NCBI RefSeq assembly: GCF_902489635.1
Contig: NZ_CABUAN010000007.1
Location: 12,339 to 76,338, forward strand
From: an uncultured Porphyromonas sp.
Lineage (GTDB): Bacteria > Bacteroidota > Bacteroidia > Bacteroidales > Porphyromonadaceae
Direction: 5' to 3'
DNA: 64,000 nt
In this document: positions 34,346-43,881 of the stretch, piece after piece
How the letters are laid out: each line of letters opens with the position of its first letter
How positions within the stretch are numbered: position 1 is the stretch's first letter
Notes under the pieces: model-generated
What the model was told of the DNA's origin: nothing
The model's database searches: none
What the model saw: the letters and a program-made list of their open reading frames with translations, nothing else
Translations under genes and position numbers: made by a program

Positions 34346-34515
34346 CGGCTTTTCTCGGTAGAGATTTGAGATTTCCTGGTGAGTTAGTTGGCAAATAGTT
34401 CGTATGCCCCCGAAGTTGTCGCTACAATGTGTCAGCTCCAGATGGCTTCTTTCCAGCACCCCAAGTAGGAATGGAGGGACTTGACTCAGCTTTTTAGATT
34501 TTGGTGTGCTGAGGG

Positions 34516-34547
34516 CTTGCTTCATTGGGAAATTAGGCGTAACTTTG
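34516..34547 (+). promoter_or_regulatory. Promoter of gdhA
   Basis: CTTG (34516-34519), 20 bp, TAACTTTG (34540-34547). The leader to ATG 34583 is about 30 nt. Confidence 0.7.
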
Positions 34548-34582
34548 TGGTACATATCCGATAATCCTAATCATTAAATCAA

Positions 34583-35920
34583 ATGAAGACAAGTGAGATC
34601 ATTGCCCAGCTAGAGGCAAAGCATCCCGGCGAGCCGGAGTTCATCCAGGCTGTCCGTGAGGTCCTCCTTTCTATCGAGGACATTTACAACCAGCATCCAG
34701 AGTTTGAGAAGAACAAGATCGTCGAGCGCCTCGTCGAGCCTGACCGTATCTTCACCTTCCGTATCCCCTGGGTGGACGACAAGGGTGAGGTTCAGATCAA
34801 CCTCGGTTACCGCGTACAGTTCAACAACGCCATTGGCCCGTACAAGGGTGGTACGCGTTTTCACCACACGGTGAACCTCTCTACCCTGAAGTTCCTCGGC
34901 TTCGAGCAAACCTTCAAGAACGCCCTCTCTACACTTCCTATGGGTGGTGGTAAGGGTGGCTCTGACTTCTCTCCAAAGGGTAAGAGCGAGCGCGAGATCA
35001 TGCGCTTCTGCCAGGCTTATGTCACAGAGCTCTACAAGTACATTGGCCCGGACATGGACATCCCTGCAGGCGACGTAGGTGTAGGTGGTCGTGAGGTAGG
35101 CTTTATGTACGGTATGTACAAGAAGCTCACCCGTGAGTGCACTGGTACCTTCACAGGTAAGGGTCATGAGTTCGGTGGTTCACGCCTCCGTCCTGAGTCT
35201 ACTGGCTACGGTGCTATCTATATGGTCAATGATATCTGCAAGCAGCACAACATCGACTTCAAGGGCAAGACGGTTGCTGTATCAGGCTTCGGCAACGTTG
35301 CTTGGGGTGCTACCATGAAGGCTACTGAGCTAGGTGCTAAGGTTGTCTGCATCTCTGGTCCTGATGGTTACATCTACGATGAGAACGGTGTCAGCACACA
35401 GGAGAAGTTTGACTACATGTGCGAGCTCCGCAACAGTGGTAACGACGTCGTAGAGCCATACGCTAAGAAGTTTGGCGCACAGTTCTTCGCAGGCAAGAAG
35501 CCCTGGGAGCACAAGGTAGACATCGCTCTCCCCTGCGCTATCCAGAATGAGCTCAACCTCGAGGACGCTAAGAAGCTTGTCGCAAACGGCGTAACCATCG
35601 TTGCTGAGGTTTCTAACATGGGTTGTACAGCAGAGGCTGCTGAGTACTTCGTAGAGAAGCGTCTCATCTTCGCTCCTGGTAAGGCTGTCAACTGCGGTGG
35701 TGTCTCCTGCTCTTGCCTAGAGATGTCACAGAACGCAGCTCACATCTACTGGTCTGAGGCTGAGGTAGACGAGCGTCTACACCAGATCATGAAGGACATC
35801 CACACTCAGTGCGTAGAGTATGGTAAGGAGCCAGACGGCTACATCAACTACGTCAAGGGTGCTAACATTGCCGGCTTCATGAAGGTCGCTAAGGCAATGG
35901 TTGGTCAGGGCGTCTGCTAA
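34583..35920 (+). CDS. gdhA: Glutamate dehydrogenase, hexameric
   Basis: Converts glutamate to 2-oxoglutarate and ammonia with NAD(P); a central enzyme for amino-acid-fermenting Porphyromonas and known in P. gingivalis as a major, partly surface-found protein. The 445 residues match the hexameric class I. Landmarks: GPYKGGTRFHHTVNLSTLKFLGFEQ, the active lysine in LPMGGGKGGSDF, DIPAGDVGVGGREVGFMYG, the Rossmann motif VSGFGNVAWGA and the C-terminal NCGGVSCSCLEMSQN. Highly biased codon use and a near-consensus promoter point to strong expression. Two hairpins lie behind it. Confidence 0.97.
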   Translation: MKTSEIIAQLEAKHPGEPEFIQAVREVLLSIEDIYNQHPEFEKNKIVERLVEPDRIFTFRIPWVDDKGEVQINLGYRVQFNNAIGPYKGGTRFHHTVNLSTLKFLGFEQTFKNALSTLPMGGGKGGSDFSPKGKSEREIMRFCQAYVTELYKYIGPDMDIPAGDVGVGGREVGFMYGMYKKLTRECTGTFTGKGHEFGGSRLRPESTGYGAIYMVNDICKQHNIDFKGKTVAVSGFGNVAWGATMKATELGAKVVCISGPDGYIYDENGVSTQEKFDYMCELRNSGNDVVEPYAKKFGAQFFAGKKPWEHKVDIALPCAIQNELNLEDAKKLVANGVTIVAEVSNMGCTAEAAEYFVEKRLIFAPGKAVNCGGVSCSCLEMSQNAAHIYWSEAEVDERLHQIMKDIHTQCVEYGKEPDGYINYVKGANIAGFMKVAKAMVGQGVC

Positions 35921-35936
35921 ACAGATATACAGCACA

Positions 35937-35975
35937 ATAGCCTAGCTACACACGTATGCGTGTCAGCTAGGCTAT
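35937..35975 (+). terminator. First hairpin after gdhA
   Basis: ATAGCCTAGCT (35937-35947) and AGCTAGGCTAT (35965-35975) are exact 11-bp arms, with an inner ACAC/GTGT extension. Confidence 0.75.
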
Positions 35976-36008
35976 AGCTTATACCTTATTTGTTTGCCTT
36001 TTCATTAG

Positions 36009-36046
36009 AGAGGGTCGCTACTCATACGAATAGCGACCCTCTTTCT
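36009..36046. terminator. Second hairpin between gdhA and ung, possible bidirectional terminator
   Basis: AGAGGGTCGCTA (36009-36020) and TAGCGACCCTCT (36031-36042) are exact arms followed by TTCT. It lies between convergent genes and may serve ung as well. Confidence 0.8.
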
Positions 36047-36066
36047 ATCTTATGTCTACGGTCTTA

Positions 36067-36732
36067 TCACCAGCGGATCGGCTCGTAGCCGTATCGCTGT
36101 AGATAGGCATTGGCCTTAGAAAAATGCCGGCAGCCGAAGAAGCCTCGATGAGCTGACAGAGGACTAGGATGAGGCGCCTCGAGGATGAGGTGCTTCTGGC
36201 GGTCTATCAGTGCCCGCTTACAGCGCGCATAGTTGCCCCACAGCATGAAGACGAGGTGCTCTCTCTGGCTACTCAAGAGCGAGATGACCTCATCGGTGAA
36301 GGTCTCCCACCCGCGTCCCTGATGCGAGCCAGCTTCGTGTGCCACGACCGTGAGCGTAGCATTGAGCAAGAGGACTCCCTGACTGCACCAGGGCGTCAGA
36401 TGCCCGCCGACGATCTGCGACGGATGCCCTAAGTCGGAGGCAATCTCGGTCAGTATGTTGCGCAGGCTGGGTGGCACCTCGACACCCTCTGGCACAGAGA
36501 AGGCTAGCCCCTCGGCCTGCCCCACTCCGTGGTAAGGATCTTGCCCGAGAATGACGACTCGCACATCTTCGAAGGGACAAAGGTCAAAAGCTCGAAAGAT
36601 CTGTCCCCCAGGTGGGTAGATCCTCTTCGTCTGGTACTCCGAACGCACAAAAGAGGTCAAGGTCTCAAAGTAAAACTTCTCGAACTCCTCCTCCAGCACC
36701 CGATGCCAGCTAGGCTCTATGCGGACATTCAT
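36067..36732 (-). CDS. ung: Uracil-DNA glycosylase, family 1
   Basis: Excises uracil from DNA. The 221-residue protein has the catalytic VVILGQDPYHGVGQAEGLAFSVP (aspartate general base), the FLLNATLTV-like middle written LLLNATLTVVAHEAGSH, VFMLWGNYAR and the C-terminal HPSPLSAHRGFFGCRHFSKAN (catalytic histidine and minor-groove loop). All active-site elements are intact and the length is typical. It stands alone in its orientation, 108 bp downstream of the CoA-transferase gene. Confidence 0.97.
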   Translation of the reverse strand: MNVRIEPSWHRVLEEEFEKFYFETLTSFVRSEYQTKRIYPPGGQIFRAFDLCPFEDVRVVILGQDPYHGVGQAEGLAFSVPEGVEVPPSLRNILTEIASDLGHPSQIVGGHLTPWCSQGVLLLNATLTVVAHEAGSHQGRGWETFTDEVISLLSSQREHLVFMLWGNYARCKRALIDRQKHLILEAPHPSPLSAHRGFFGCRHFSKANAYLQRYGYEPIRW

Positions 36733-36840
36733 ACGATACGGCTTAATAGTTTTATCAAAAAGCTAAGCGAGCCTCCTCTGAGCAACGATACTGGTGTCGC
36801 TACTAGAGAAGACTCGCATATAATGATTGGTAAGCTACGA

Positions 36841-38151
36841 CTACTTGCCCCAGCGCTTGATGACAGCCTCCTGAAGCATCTCTCTAAACTTAGGATGTGC
36901 GATGCCGATGAGTGCCTCAGCGCGCTCACGAGCCGTCTTACCACGCAGACGCGCTACACCATACTCCGTGACGACATAGTCCACGTCGTTGCGTCCAGTC
37001 GTGATGGCTGCGCCCTCGGCTAGGATCGGCACGATACGGCTGATCTCGCCGCCCTTGGCAGTAGAGGCGAAGGCAAGGATACTGCGACCGCCCTTGGAGC
37101 GTCTGGCACCACGCATGAAGTCCACCTGACCGCCAGAGCCACTCAGCATGCTGTATCCGATGCTCTCAGCATTGACCTGACCGAGCAGATCGATCTCTAG
37201 ACAAGAATTGATCGAGACCATGTTGTCGATGCTAGCCACGACAAAAGGATCATTCGTATAGCTCACAGGATACATCTCGACCTCCTCATTGTGATCGAAG
37301 AAGTCGTACAGCTCCTTCGTACCCATCGCAAAGGCTGTGACCACCTTGTTGGGGTTGCGCGTCTTACGCTTGCCTGTAATGACCCCTTGACGCATCAGCT
37401 TCATAACACCATCGGTGATCATCTCCGAGTGGATGCCTAGATCCTTGCGATCGGCGAGGTTGCTTAGGACTGCATCGGGAATAGCGCCGATACCGAGCTG
37501 GAGCGTATCGCCATCCTTGATCATCGAAGCACAGATCTCACCGATCTTGCGCTCGATCTCACCAGGCACAGCGGGGGGTACCTCAGGTACAGCTGTGTTC
37601 ACCTCGATGATATGATCCAGTTTCGTCACATGGATCAGGTTGTCGCCACCGATGAAGGGAAGCTGATCATTGACCTCTGCGATCACGACACGAGCAGCCT
37701 CTGCAGCTGGCTTGGTGTAGTCGCACGAGAGACTGAAGGAGCAGTAGCCCTCTTCATTAGGTCTGGTCAACTGAACGATAGCTACGTCTACAGGGTAGAA
37801 GCCATCAGTAAAGAGCCCTGGCACCTCATGGAAGTGGCAGGGGAAGAAGTCTACCAACCCCGCACGGCACGCCTTGCGAGCATTGGCCTCGAGGAAGTTG
37901 ATCTTGAGGTTGAAGTGATGTGCTATCTCTGGCGTAAACTGGTACCCAGCACCATAATACAGGACGTGAAAGATATTACCTGTGGGTAGCTCAGCGACAT
38001 GCTCCATCATACTCTTGAGGATTGTATCTGGGGCAGCAGCCGCATGACCTATGACAATGTTACACCCCTCTGTGAGCTCCTTCTTGAGTGCCGCTAGGGG
38101 GGTGGTCAGGTGAGATTGATAATAGGACTTCCAGTCCTGATTCTTTTGCAT
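36841..38151 (-). CDS. Acetyl-CoA hydrolase/transferase family CoA-transferase, 4-hydroxybutyrate-type
   Basis: 436-residue class I CoA-transferase. Family marks are HAAAAPDTIL near the N-terminus, GIGAIPDAVLSNL, the catalytic glutamate in DLGIHSEMITDG (around residue 245), GQVNAESIG and the ending VTEYGVARLRGKTARERAEALIGIAHP. The family includes 4-hydroxybutyrate, butyryl and acetyl/succinyl CoA-transferases; in Porphyromonas these genes serve succinate/4-hydroxybutyrate-to-butyrate fermentation (established for P. gingivalis), but the acyl group cannot be fixed from sequence. The upstream neighbour on the same strand is an alcohol dehydrogenase, which supports a fermentative role. A -7 box (TATCTTTG, minus) lies at 38263-38270. 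Confidence 0.88.
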   Translation of the reverse strand: MQKNQDWKSYYQSHLTTPLAALKKELTEGCNIVIGHAAAAPDTILKSMMEHVAELPTGNIFHVLYYGAGYQFTPEIAHHFNLKINFLEANARKACRAGLVDFFPCHFHEVPGLFTDGFYPVDVAIVQLTRPNEEGYCSFSLSCDYTKPAAEAARVVIAEVNDQLPFIGGDNLIHVTKLDHIIEVNTAVPEVPPAVPGEIERKIGEICASMIKDGDTLQLGIGAIPDAVLSNLADRKDLGIHSEMITDGVMKLMRQGVITGKRKTRNPNKVVTAFAMGTKELYDFFDHNEEVEMYPVSYTNDPFVVASIDNMVSINSCLEIDLLGQVNAESIGYSMLSGSGGQVDFMRGARRSKGGRSILAFASTAKGGEISRIVPILAEGAAITTGRNDVDYVVTEYGVARLRGKTARERAEALIGIAHPKFREMLQEAVIKRWGK

Positions 38152-38262
38152 AGTGTGCCTTGCTTATCTGTTATTTGAAATGATGTATATACTTAACCCT
38201 TGGAGGCGCAGCCCCGCTCATCTTGAACTTAGAGCGAGGAGCGCATCAAACTTTATCGGATA

Positions 38263-38270
38263 CAAAGATA
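38263..38270 (-). promoter_or_regulatory. -7 box for the CoA-transferase gene
   Basis: CAAAGATA, i.e. TATCTTTG on the minus strand, 112 bp before the start codon. Confidence 0.5.
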
Positions 38271-38290
38271 CACATTATTAAGGAAGCGAC

Positions 38291-39454
38291 TTACTCGTAA
38301 GCCAGCTCCAGGATCTGTCGTACGATCTCAGGTGTCATATTCTGATGCTCACCGAGCACGGTGCCACGCTCCGTAAAGCGACGCACCACCTCATCGATCA
38401 CCTCGTGAGGCACCTCCGCATCGCGCAGCGTAACCGAGAGGCCGAGCTTGGCAAAGAACTGCTTCGTCGCTTCGATAGCTGCCGTGACAGCGTGCTCCTC
38501 GCCTTGGCACGCCTGAGGGGTCAAGCCCCAGATCCGAGCCGCATACTGCAGGAGCTTGTCCTGCTTGCCCAGATGGCGCATCACCTGTAGCGTGGCGGGG
38601 AGAATGATCGCGAGCGTGTGTCCGTGCGTCAGTCCCGTCAGGGCGGTCACCTCATGACCTATATAGTGCGTACTCCAGTCTTGGTCCACGCCCCACGAGA
38701 GGTAGCCATTGAGCCCGACAGTAGCGCAGAGCATGAACTCACCCATCAGGTCGACATCCTGATGGTTGTGCGTCAGCCCTGGGGCGATCTCAATGAGCGT
38801 GTGTAGCACTCCCTCGGCCATACGATCCATCAGGAGCGGACTGCGCATCGTCGTCATGTACTGCTCCATAACATGGACGAAGGTATCGGCTATACCACAC
38901 GCTACCTGATAAGGCGGTAGAGAGGTCGGTACACGAGGATCGAGGATGGAGAATTGTGGGTGCTTGCTTGAGAACGAATACTTCTCCTGCGTCTCACGAC
39001 AAGAGATGACTCCACCACTATTCATCTCCGATCCCGTAGCGGGGATCGTGAGCACGACACCAAGCGGTAGATGCTCGCCCCGATGCTTGCCAGCACGGAC
39101 TATATCCCAGGGGTCTTGGTCACTGCACATCGCAGCGATGATTAGCTTACTTGCGTCGATGACTGAGCCACCGCCTACGGCTAGGACAAAGTCGCAATGC
39201 TCCTGACGCCCCAGCTGGACAGCCTTACGAATCGTCTCGACCGTAGGATTGGACTCGATGCCCCAAAACTCGGTCACCGAGCGGCCCTCCAGTGCTTGGC
39301 ACACAGCGTCGTAAACGCCATTGCGTCGTATACTACCACCGCCCATCACGAGGAGGATACGATAGTGTGGATCAATGAGCCGAGGAAGCTCAGCAATGCG
39401 TCCCTCGCCGAAGACAAGCTTCGTGGGATTGTAGTATGTGAAGGGTTGTATCAT
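38291..39454 (-). CDS. Iron-containing alcohol dehydrogenase, YqhD/BdhA type
   Basis: 387-residue NADPH-linked aldehyde reductase/alcohol dehydrogenase. The start was set at ATG 39454 (MIQPFTYYNPTKLVFGEGRI); the frame extends 20 codons further, but that would approach the -7 box at 39512-39519. Motifs: LLVMGGGSIRRNGV (coenzyme), LAVGGGSVIDASKLI, TIPATGSEMNSGGVIS, and the metal ligands in ACGIADTFVHVMEQ and THYIGHEVTALTGLTHGHTLAI. Compared with E. coli YqhD the alignment runs end to end. The likely substrates are butyraldehyde, succinic semialdehyde or other short aldehydes. It sits 139 bp upstream of the CoA-transferase. Confidence 0.9.
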   Translation of the reverse strand: MIQPFTYYNPTKLVFGEGRIAELPRLIDPHYRILLVMGGGSIRRNGVYDAVCQALEGRSVTEFWGIESNPTVETIRKAVQLGRQEHCDFVLAVGGGSVIDASKLIIAAMCSDQDPWDIVRAGKHRGEHLPLGVVLTIPATGSEMNSGGVISCRETQEKYSFSSKHPQFSILDPRVPTSLPPYQVACGIADTFVHVMEQYMTTMRSPLLMDRMAEGVLHTLIEIAPGLTHNHQDVDLMGEFMLCATVGLNGYLSWGVDQDWSTHYIGHEVTALTGLTHGHTLAIILPATLQVMRHLGKQDKLLQYAARIWGLTPQACQGEEHAVTAAIEATKQFFAKLGLSVTLRDAEVPHEVIDEVVRRFTERGTVLGEHQNMTPEIVRQILELAYE

Positions 39455-39511
39455 GCTTCTTGGTAGATTAAAGTGTGAATTAGAAGATAGGCTTCGTAGC
39501 CTTGCCAAGAG

Positions 39512-39519
39512 CAAAGATA
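39512..39519 (-). promoter_or_regulatory. -7 box for the YqhD-type gene
   Basis: CAAAGATA (TATCTTTG on minus), 58 bp before ATG 39454; it decides against the longer start. Confidence 0.55.
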
Positions 39520-39524
39520 CGAGT

Positions 39525-40427
39525 TTAGTCCATTATCTTCAGGTAAAGCTGGTCGATGATGCCATCTGCGACACCAATCGTTGGTACGATCACCTGATCC
39601 GCATGTAGGGCCGCGACGACTCTGGTGAAAAGCTCACCCGCTGGGACAATCACATCGGAGCGGTCGGGCTTTAGATTAAAGCGGGTCATACGCTGTTCAT
39701 CCGTCAGTGCCGCCAGCGTCTCGTAGATCTCTTGCAGCGCCTCAGCAGAGATGAAGCGGGTATCCGGCATGGAGGGGTCTGTCGTGCCGTTGATACGTGC
39801 GAGCCGATTGATGTTGCCACCCGTACCAACGATGGTCGCTGCTCCATACTGACTATACAGCTCCGAGAGATACTGGTCAAAAGCCTCGAATGTCGCATCT
39901 CGCACTACCCCACTCAGCATACGCACCGTGCCGATGTCAAAGGAGCGTGTGGCGACAGGCTCTCCTCCTACATAGAGGTTCAACTCCGTGCTACCTCCGC
40001 CCACATCCATAAAGAGGTAGTTACGATCTGTCGTGACGATACGATGTATCTTGCTCTGCGCCACGAGAGCCGCCTCCTCCTCTCCTGAGATCACCTCTAT
40101 CTGTATACCCGTCTTACGTAGCACCTTGTCCACAATCTCATTAGCATTGCTCGCCTCGCGCATCGCTGAGGTAGCGCAGGCGCGGTAGTGAGCCACGTCG
40201 TAGATCTTCATCAGATGCTTGTAGACCTTCATAAGAGAGAGTATATCACGCTGCTTCCTCTTAGATATTTGTCCAGAGATAAAGGCGTCTTCGCCCAGTC
40301 GGAGTGGCACACGTAGGAGCTGCACCTTGCTGAGCGGTTGCTCGGAGAGATCGCTATTGACGCACTTGATGAGGAGCCGCACGGCATTCGAGCCGATGTC
40401 GATGGCGGCGAGGTTGAGCTTTCTCAT
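39525..40427 (-). CDS. Exopolyphosphatase/guanosine pentaphosphatase family protein
   Basis: 300-residue Ppx/GppA protein of the ASKHA fold, predicted to release phosphate from polyphosphate ends or pppGpp. The phosphate-1 loop is LAAIDIGSNAVRLLI, the catalytic glutamate is in ISGEEEAAL and the phosphate-2 loop is YLFMDVGGGSTELNLY; ATIVGTGGNINRLARI is the adenosine-type loop. The short form lacks the C-terminal HD-like domain. The start codon overlaps the ppk stop (40424-40427), so the two are translationally coupled and likely balance polyphosphate making and breaking. Confidence 0.93.
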   Translation of the reverse strand: MRKLNLAAIDIGSNAVRLLIKCVNSDLSEQPLSKVQLLRVPLRLGEDAFISGQISKRKQRDILSLMKVYKHLMKIYDVAHYRACATSAMREASNANEIVDKVLRKTGIQIEVISGEEEAALVAQSKIHRIVTTDRNYLFMDVGGGSTELNLYVGGEPVATRSFDIGTVRMLSGVVRDATFEAFDQYLSELYSQYGAATIVGTGGNINRLARINGTTDPSMPDTRFISAEALQEIYETLAALTDEQRMTRFNLKPDRSDVIVPAGELFTRVVAALHADQVIVPTIGVADGIIDQLYLKIMD

Positions 40428-42523
40428 ATCTTCGTATCAGTGTCTATATCTTGCTGTAGGTAATAAGCGTAGAGGTCGGTCTGCGAGCGGTACCATGGCG
40501 TCGGAGCCTCCTCACGCCGAGGACGTCCGTCGTGACTGTTGACGTAGTGTCCCTGCGATACATCTTGCAGTCCGCACGCCACGATGTGATGCAGGTCTCG
40601 CTGTATCTCCTTATCGTAGACAGGAGCCACCACCTCGATACGACGATCCAAGTTGCGCTGCATCCAGTCCGCTGAGCCGATGAAGTAGAGCGGATCGTCA
40701 TTATTGCAAAAGATAAATATGCGCGAATGCTCCAGATAGCGGTCTATGATGCCGTAGACGCGAATGTTCTCGCTTACCCCCTTGACACCTGGCACCAGCG
40801 AACAGTTACCACGCACCAAGAGGTCAACGTCCACACCCGCCTGAGAGGCTGCGTAGAGACGCTTGATGAGAGCTGGGTCAACGATGTGATTCACCTTGAC
40901 CATTATGTAGGCAGGCTTGCCAGCGAGCTTGTTTTTGATCTCCCGATTGATCAGAGCGGTAAAGCGACGACGCATATCATTTGGCGAAACCAGTAGCTCC
41001 TTAAAGTGGGTGTCTAGGTAAGGCTTCTCGATGTACTTAAAGACATCTGCCACCTCCCTCGCCACATTCTTATTAGCCGTCATCAGCATCACATCGGTGT
41101 AGACGCGGGCTGTACCCTCGTGCATATTGCCCGTACCGATGCAGGCTATATCGCCATGTCGGGTCGTGATATGGACCAGCTTGCTATGTATCTTCAGCGT
41201 CTCAGGACCAAAGAGCACATTGATGCCCGCCTCGATCATCTCTTTAGCCCAGGCTATGTTGCTCTCCTCATCAAAGCGCGCCAGCAGCTCCACGACGACC
41301 GTCACTTTCTTGCCATTCTTAGCCGCAGCGATCAGGGCGTTGATCACGTTCGAGTCCTTGGCAACACGATAGAGCGTACACTTAATCCCACGCACCTCAT
41401 CGCTAATAGCTGCCTCACGCAGGAGACGCAGGAAGCGGTTGAAGCTGTGATAGGGGAAGTGCAAGTGCCGGTCTCGATGCAGCACCTGATCGATCATACT
41501 CTCCGTAAAGTCAATGCCATCACCTAGGATCGGCATCTGTGGCTCATTGCACAAGTCTTGGCGACCGCACTTAGGGAAGTCCATCAGATCACGCAGGTTG
41601 TGGTAACGCCCGCCCGCCACCTTGGCATCGTTGCTGTCTAGTCCTGCCTTGCGAAAGATCTTATTGCGCAGCGAGCCAGGCATATCGGCATCGTAGACCA
41701 CACGGAGCATCTCACCCTTGCGACGGCGACGCAGACCCTTAGAGACACGCTGTACCACACCCACATCGACATCCTCCTCGCGAATGTCCATCTCCGCATC
41801 CTTGGTAAACTTGAAGGTGTAAGCCTCAAAGTCATTGCACCGCAAGCCCGCAAAGATATACTTAAGGTTGAAGCGGATCACATCATCGAGAAACATGATG
41901 CAGACCCTTCCCTCCTCGTCGTCAGCTATGCGGATAAATCGGCCGAACTTCTCTACCGGAGCCTTGATGATGCCGACGCTCTGACGCAGTGGTTTGTCGC
42001 TGCCCGGCTCCAGCTCTTTCATCTGCACCGCTAGGTAGATCGACTCCTCTATCTGATCTGCCGAAAAGTCCATCTTGCGCAGCGAGAGCGGATTAGTACT
42101 TGCACCCAGCTGCCTAATATAGAAGTCAAAGACCTGCTCCTCCTGTCGAGGCGTCAGCTCCCGCTCGTTGACCACTCGTATGCCCTCCTTAGCGAGATCA
42201 TCCAGTGCCTGCTGAAAGTTCTCTTCAAAGGTCTCAGCATACTCCTTATTGAGCTTGTAAATCTTGCGCAGCGTCCGCTCCGCTTCTTTACGCTGCGGTG
42301 CTGACAGCTCCTCGTCCTCTGCGATACGCCGTAGCGAAGCCACACGCACACGAAAGAACTCGTCCAGGTTGTTTGAGTAGATGCCCAAGAAGTTCAGGCG
42401 CTCCATCAGCGGGACATCCTCTCGGGCACTCTCTAGGAGGATGCGCCGATTGAAGGACATCCAGCTTACATCTCGATCTATGTAAGGGAATTTGTTCACT
42501 TTGCGTTTTGTTGTTTTGCCCAT
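40424..42523 (-). CDS. ppk: Polyphosphate kinase
   Basis: 699-residue PPK1 that makes inorganic polyphosphate from ATP. The N domain starts YIDRDVSWMSFNRRILLESA; the H domain follows. The two C-terminal phospholipase-D-like domains carry the catalytic histidine in TLKIHSKLVHITTRHG (about residue 455) and the second conserved region RIFIFCNNDDPLYFIGSADWMQRNLDRRIEV. All catalytic segments are present. A -7 box (CAAATGTA on plus) at 42549-42556 gives a leader of about 20 nt. Downstream ppx overlaps by 4 bp. Confidence 0.97.
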   Translation of the reverse strand: MGKTTKRKVNKFPYIDRDVSWMSFNRRILLESAREDVPLMERLNFLGIYSNNLDEFFRVRVASLRRIAEDEELSAPQRKEAERTLRKIYKLNKEYAETFEENFQQALDDLAKEGIRVVNERELTPRQEEQVFDFYIRQLGASTNPLSLRKMDFSADQIEESIYLAVQMKELEPGSDKPLRQSVGIIKAPVEKFGRFIRIADDEEGRVCIMFLDDVIRFNLKYIFAGLRCNDFEAYTFKFTKDAEMDIREEDVDVGVVQRVSKGLRRRRKGEMLRVVYDADMPGSLRNKIFRKAGLDSNDAKVAGGRYHNLRDLMDFPKCGRQDLCNEPQMPILGDGIDFTESMIDQVLHRDRHLHFPYHSFNRFLRLLREAAISDEVRGIKCTLYRVAKDSNVINALIAAAKNGKKVTVVVELLARFDEESNIAWAKEMIEAGINVLFGPETLKIHSKLVHITTRHGDIACIGTGNMHEGTARVYTDVMLMTANKNVAREVADVFKYIEKPYLDTHFKELLVSPNDMRRRFTALINREIKNKLAGKPAYIMVKVNHIVDPALIKRLYAASQAGVDVDLLVRGNCSLVPGVKGVSENIRVYGIIDRYLEHSRIFIFCNNDDPLYFIGSADWMQRNLDRRIEVVAPVYDKEIQRDLHHIVACGLQDVSQGHYVNSHDGRPRREEAPTPWYRSQTDLYAYYLQQDIDTDTKI

Positions 42524-42548
42524 AAGTTGCGATACAATGGTATTTGGG

Positions 42549-42556
42549 CAAATGTA
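42549..42556 (-). promoter_or_regulatory. -7 box for ppk-ppx
   Basis: CAAATGTA, minus-strand TACATTTG, 26 bp before the ppk ATG. Confidence 0.55.
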
Positions 42557-42604
42557 CCACTTGTATGTTGAGGTTCTGTTAAGAAAGCGTGTATACCCCC
42601 CGCT

Positions 42605-43843
42605 CTAGTCACGGCGGAAGATATCTCGTGTGTAGACCCGCTCAGCGACATCGTCGAGATCCGCATGGTAGCGGTTCGTAATGATCGCCTGAGAGCGAGC
42701 CTTAAAGGTCGCTAAGTCGTTCTCCACAAGGCTCCCGAAGAAGGTCGTATGATGCGCCAGCGTAGGCTCGTAGATAATCACCTTGGCCCCCTTAGCCTTG
42801 ATGCGCTTCATCACCCCCTGGATTGAAGAGTGGCGGAAGTTGTCACTGTGGCTCTTCATCGTCAGGCGGTAGATGCCGATGACGCACTCACGCTCTTGCG
42901 TCGGGTCGTACTGATTCTCCTCCATATAACTATAGTAACCCGCCATCTTGAGGACCTGATCAGCGATGAAGTCCTTGCGCGTACGATTGCTCGCCACGAT
43001 AGCGCCGATGATGTTTTGCGGCACAGCATCGTAGTTGGCGAGGAGCTGCTTCGTATCCTTAGGCAGGCAGTAGCCTCCATAGCCAAAGGAGGGATTGTTG
43101 TAGTGATCGCCAATGCGGGGATCTAGGCAAACGCCCTCGATGATGCTCTTGCTATCGAGATCCTTAAGCTCCGCATAGGTGTCCAGCTCGTTGAAGTAAG
43201 AGACACGCAGTGCCAGATAGGTATTGGCAAAAAGCTTGACCGCCTCAGCCTCCGTCGTACCCATCAGCAGCACAGGCATATCTTGGCGAATGGCTCCCTC
43301 ACGTATCAACTCTGCGAAGCACTCTGCATGCTCCCGCTGATGCGCGCTCTGCTTGTCATACCCCACGATAATGCGCGAAGGGTAAAGGTTGTCGTAAAGC
43401 GCCTTGCTCTCACGAAGGAACTCTGGCGCAAAGAGGATATCGTCGTAGCCCATCAACTCGCGCAGGTGAGCCGTATAGCCCACAGGCACCGTCGACTTAA
43501 TCACAATCGTCGCAGAGGGGTTGCAGGCACGTACGGCAGTGACCACCGCCTCGACGGCAGAGGTGTTGAAGAAGTTCTGCACCGAGTCATAGTTGGTCGG
43601 CGTGGCCACCACGACAAAGTCCGCCCCACGATAGGCCTTCTCGGCATCTAGCGTAGTGCGTAGCTGGAGCTGTCGTGTCGCCAGGTACTCCTCGAGGTAA
43701 TCGTCCTGTATCGGTGACTTACGCTGATTGATCAGGTCTACCCGCTCGGGCAGGACGTCCACGCCAACGACCTCGTGGTGCTGTGCCAGAAGCACCGCCA
43801 CCGAGAGTCCCACATAGCCCATGCCTGCGACTGCTATCTTCAT
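42605..43843 (-). CDS. ugd: UDP-glucose 6-dehydrogenase
   Basis: 412-residue NAD-dependent enzyme oxidising UDP-glucose (or a related UDP-hexose) to the uronate for capsule or LPS sugars. N-terminal Rossmann motif IAVAGMGYVGLSVAVLLAQ, VVVATPTNYD, KSTVPVGYT, FAPEFLRESKALYDNLYPSRIIVG, and the catalytic cysteine in FGYGGYCLPKDTKQLLANY. The C-terminal domain has IYRLTMKSHSDNFRHSSIQGV. The length and the lack of a basic C-terminal tail match the short bacterial form. A minus-strand -7 box TATTTTTG lies at 43874-43881. The accessory island begins beyond its start. Confidence 0.95.
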   Translation of the reverse strand: MKIAVAGMGYVGLSVAVLLAQHHEVVGVDVLPERVDLINQRKSPIQDDYLEEYLATRQLQLRTTLDAEKAYRGADFVVVATPTNYDSVQNFFNTSAVEAVVTAVRACNPSATIVIKSTVPVGYTAHLRELMGYDDILFAPEFLRESKALYDNLYPSRIIVGYDKQSAHQREHAECFAELIREGAIRQDMPVLLMGTTEAEAVKLFANTYLALRVSYFNELDTYAELKDLDSKSIIEGVCLDPRIGDHYNNPSFGYGGYCLPKDTKQLLANYDAVPQNIIGAIVASNRTRKDFIADQVLKMAGYYSYMEENQYDPTQERECVIGIYRLTMKSHSDNFRHSSIQGVMKRIKAKGAKVIIYEPTLAHHTTFFGSLVENDLATFKARSQAIITNRYHADLDDVAERVYTRDIFRRD

Positions 43844-43873
43844 ACGTTGAGAGGTTACATTTTAGTGTTTGGA

Positions 43874-43881
43874 CAAAAATA
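43874..43881 (-). promoter_or_regulatory. -7 box for ugd
   Basis: CAAAAATA (minus TATTTTTG), 31 bp before the ugd ATG. The remainder of 43882-44040 shows no gene. Confidence 0.45.

Noticed and set aside
34340..34555. Minus-strand frame of 71 codons before gdhA
   Set aside because: It covers the gdhA promoter and part of the repeat array and its composition is not protein-like.
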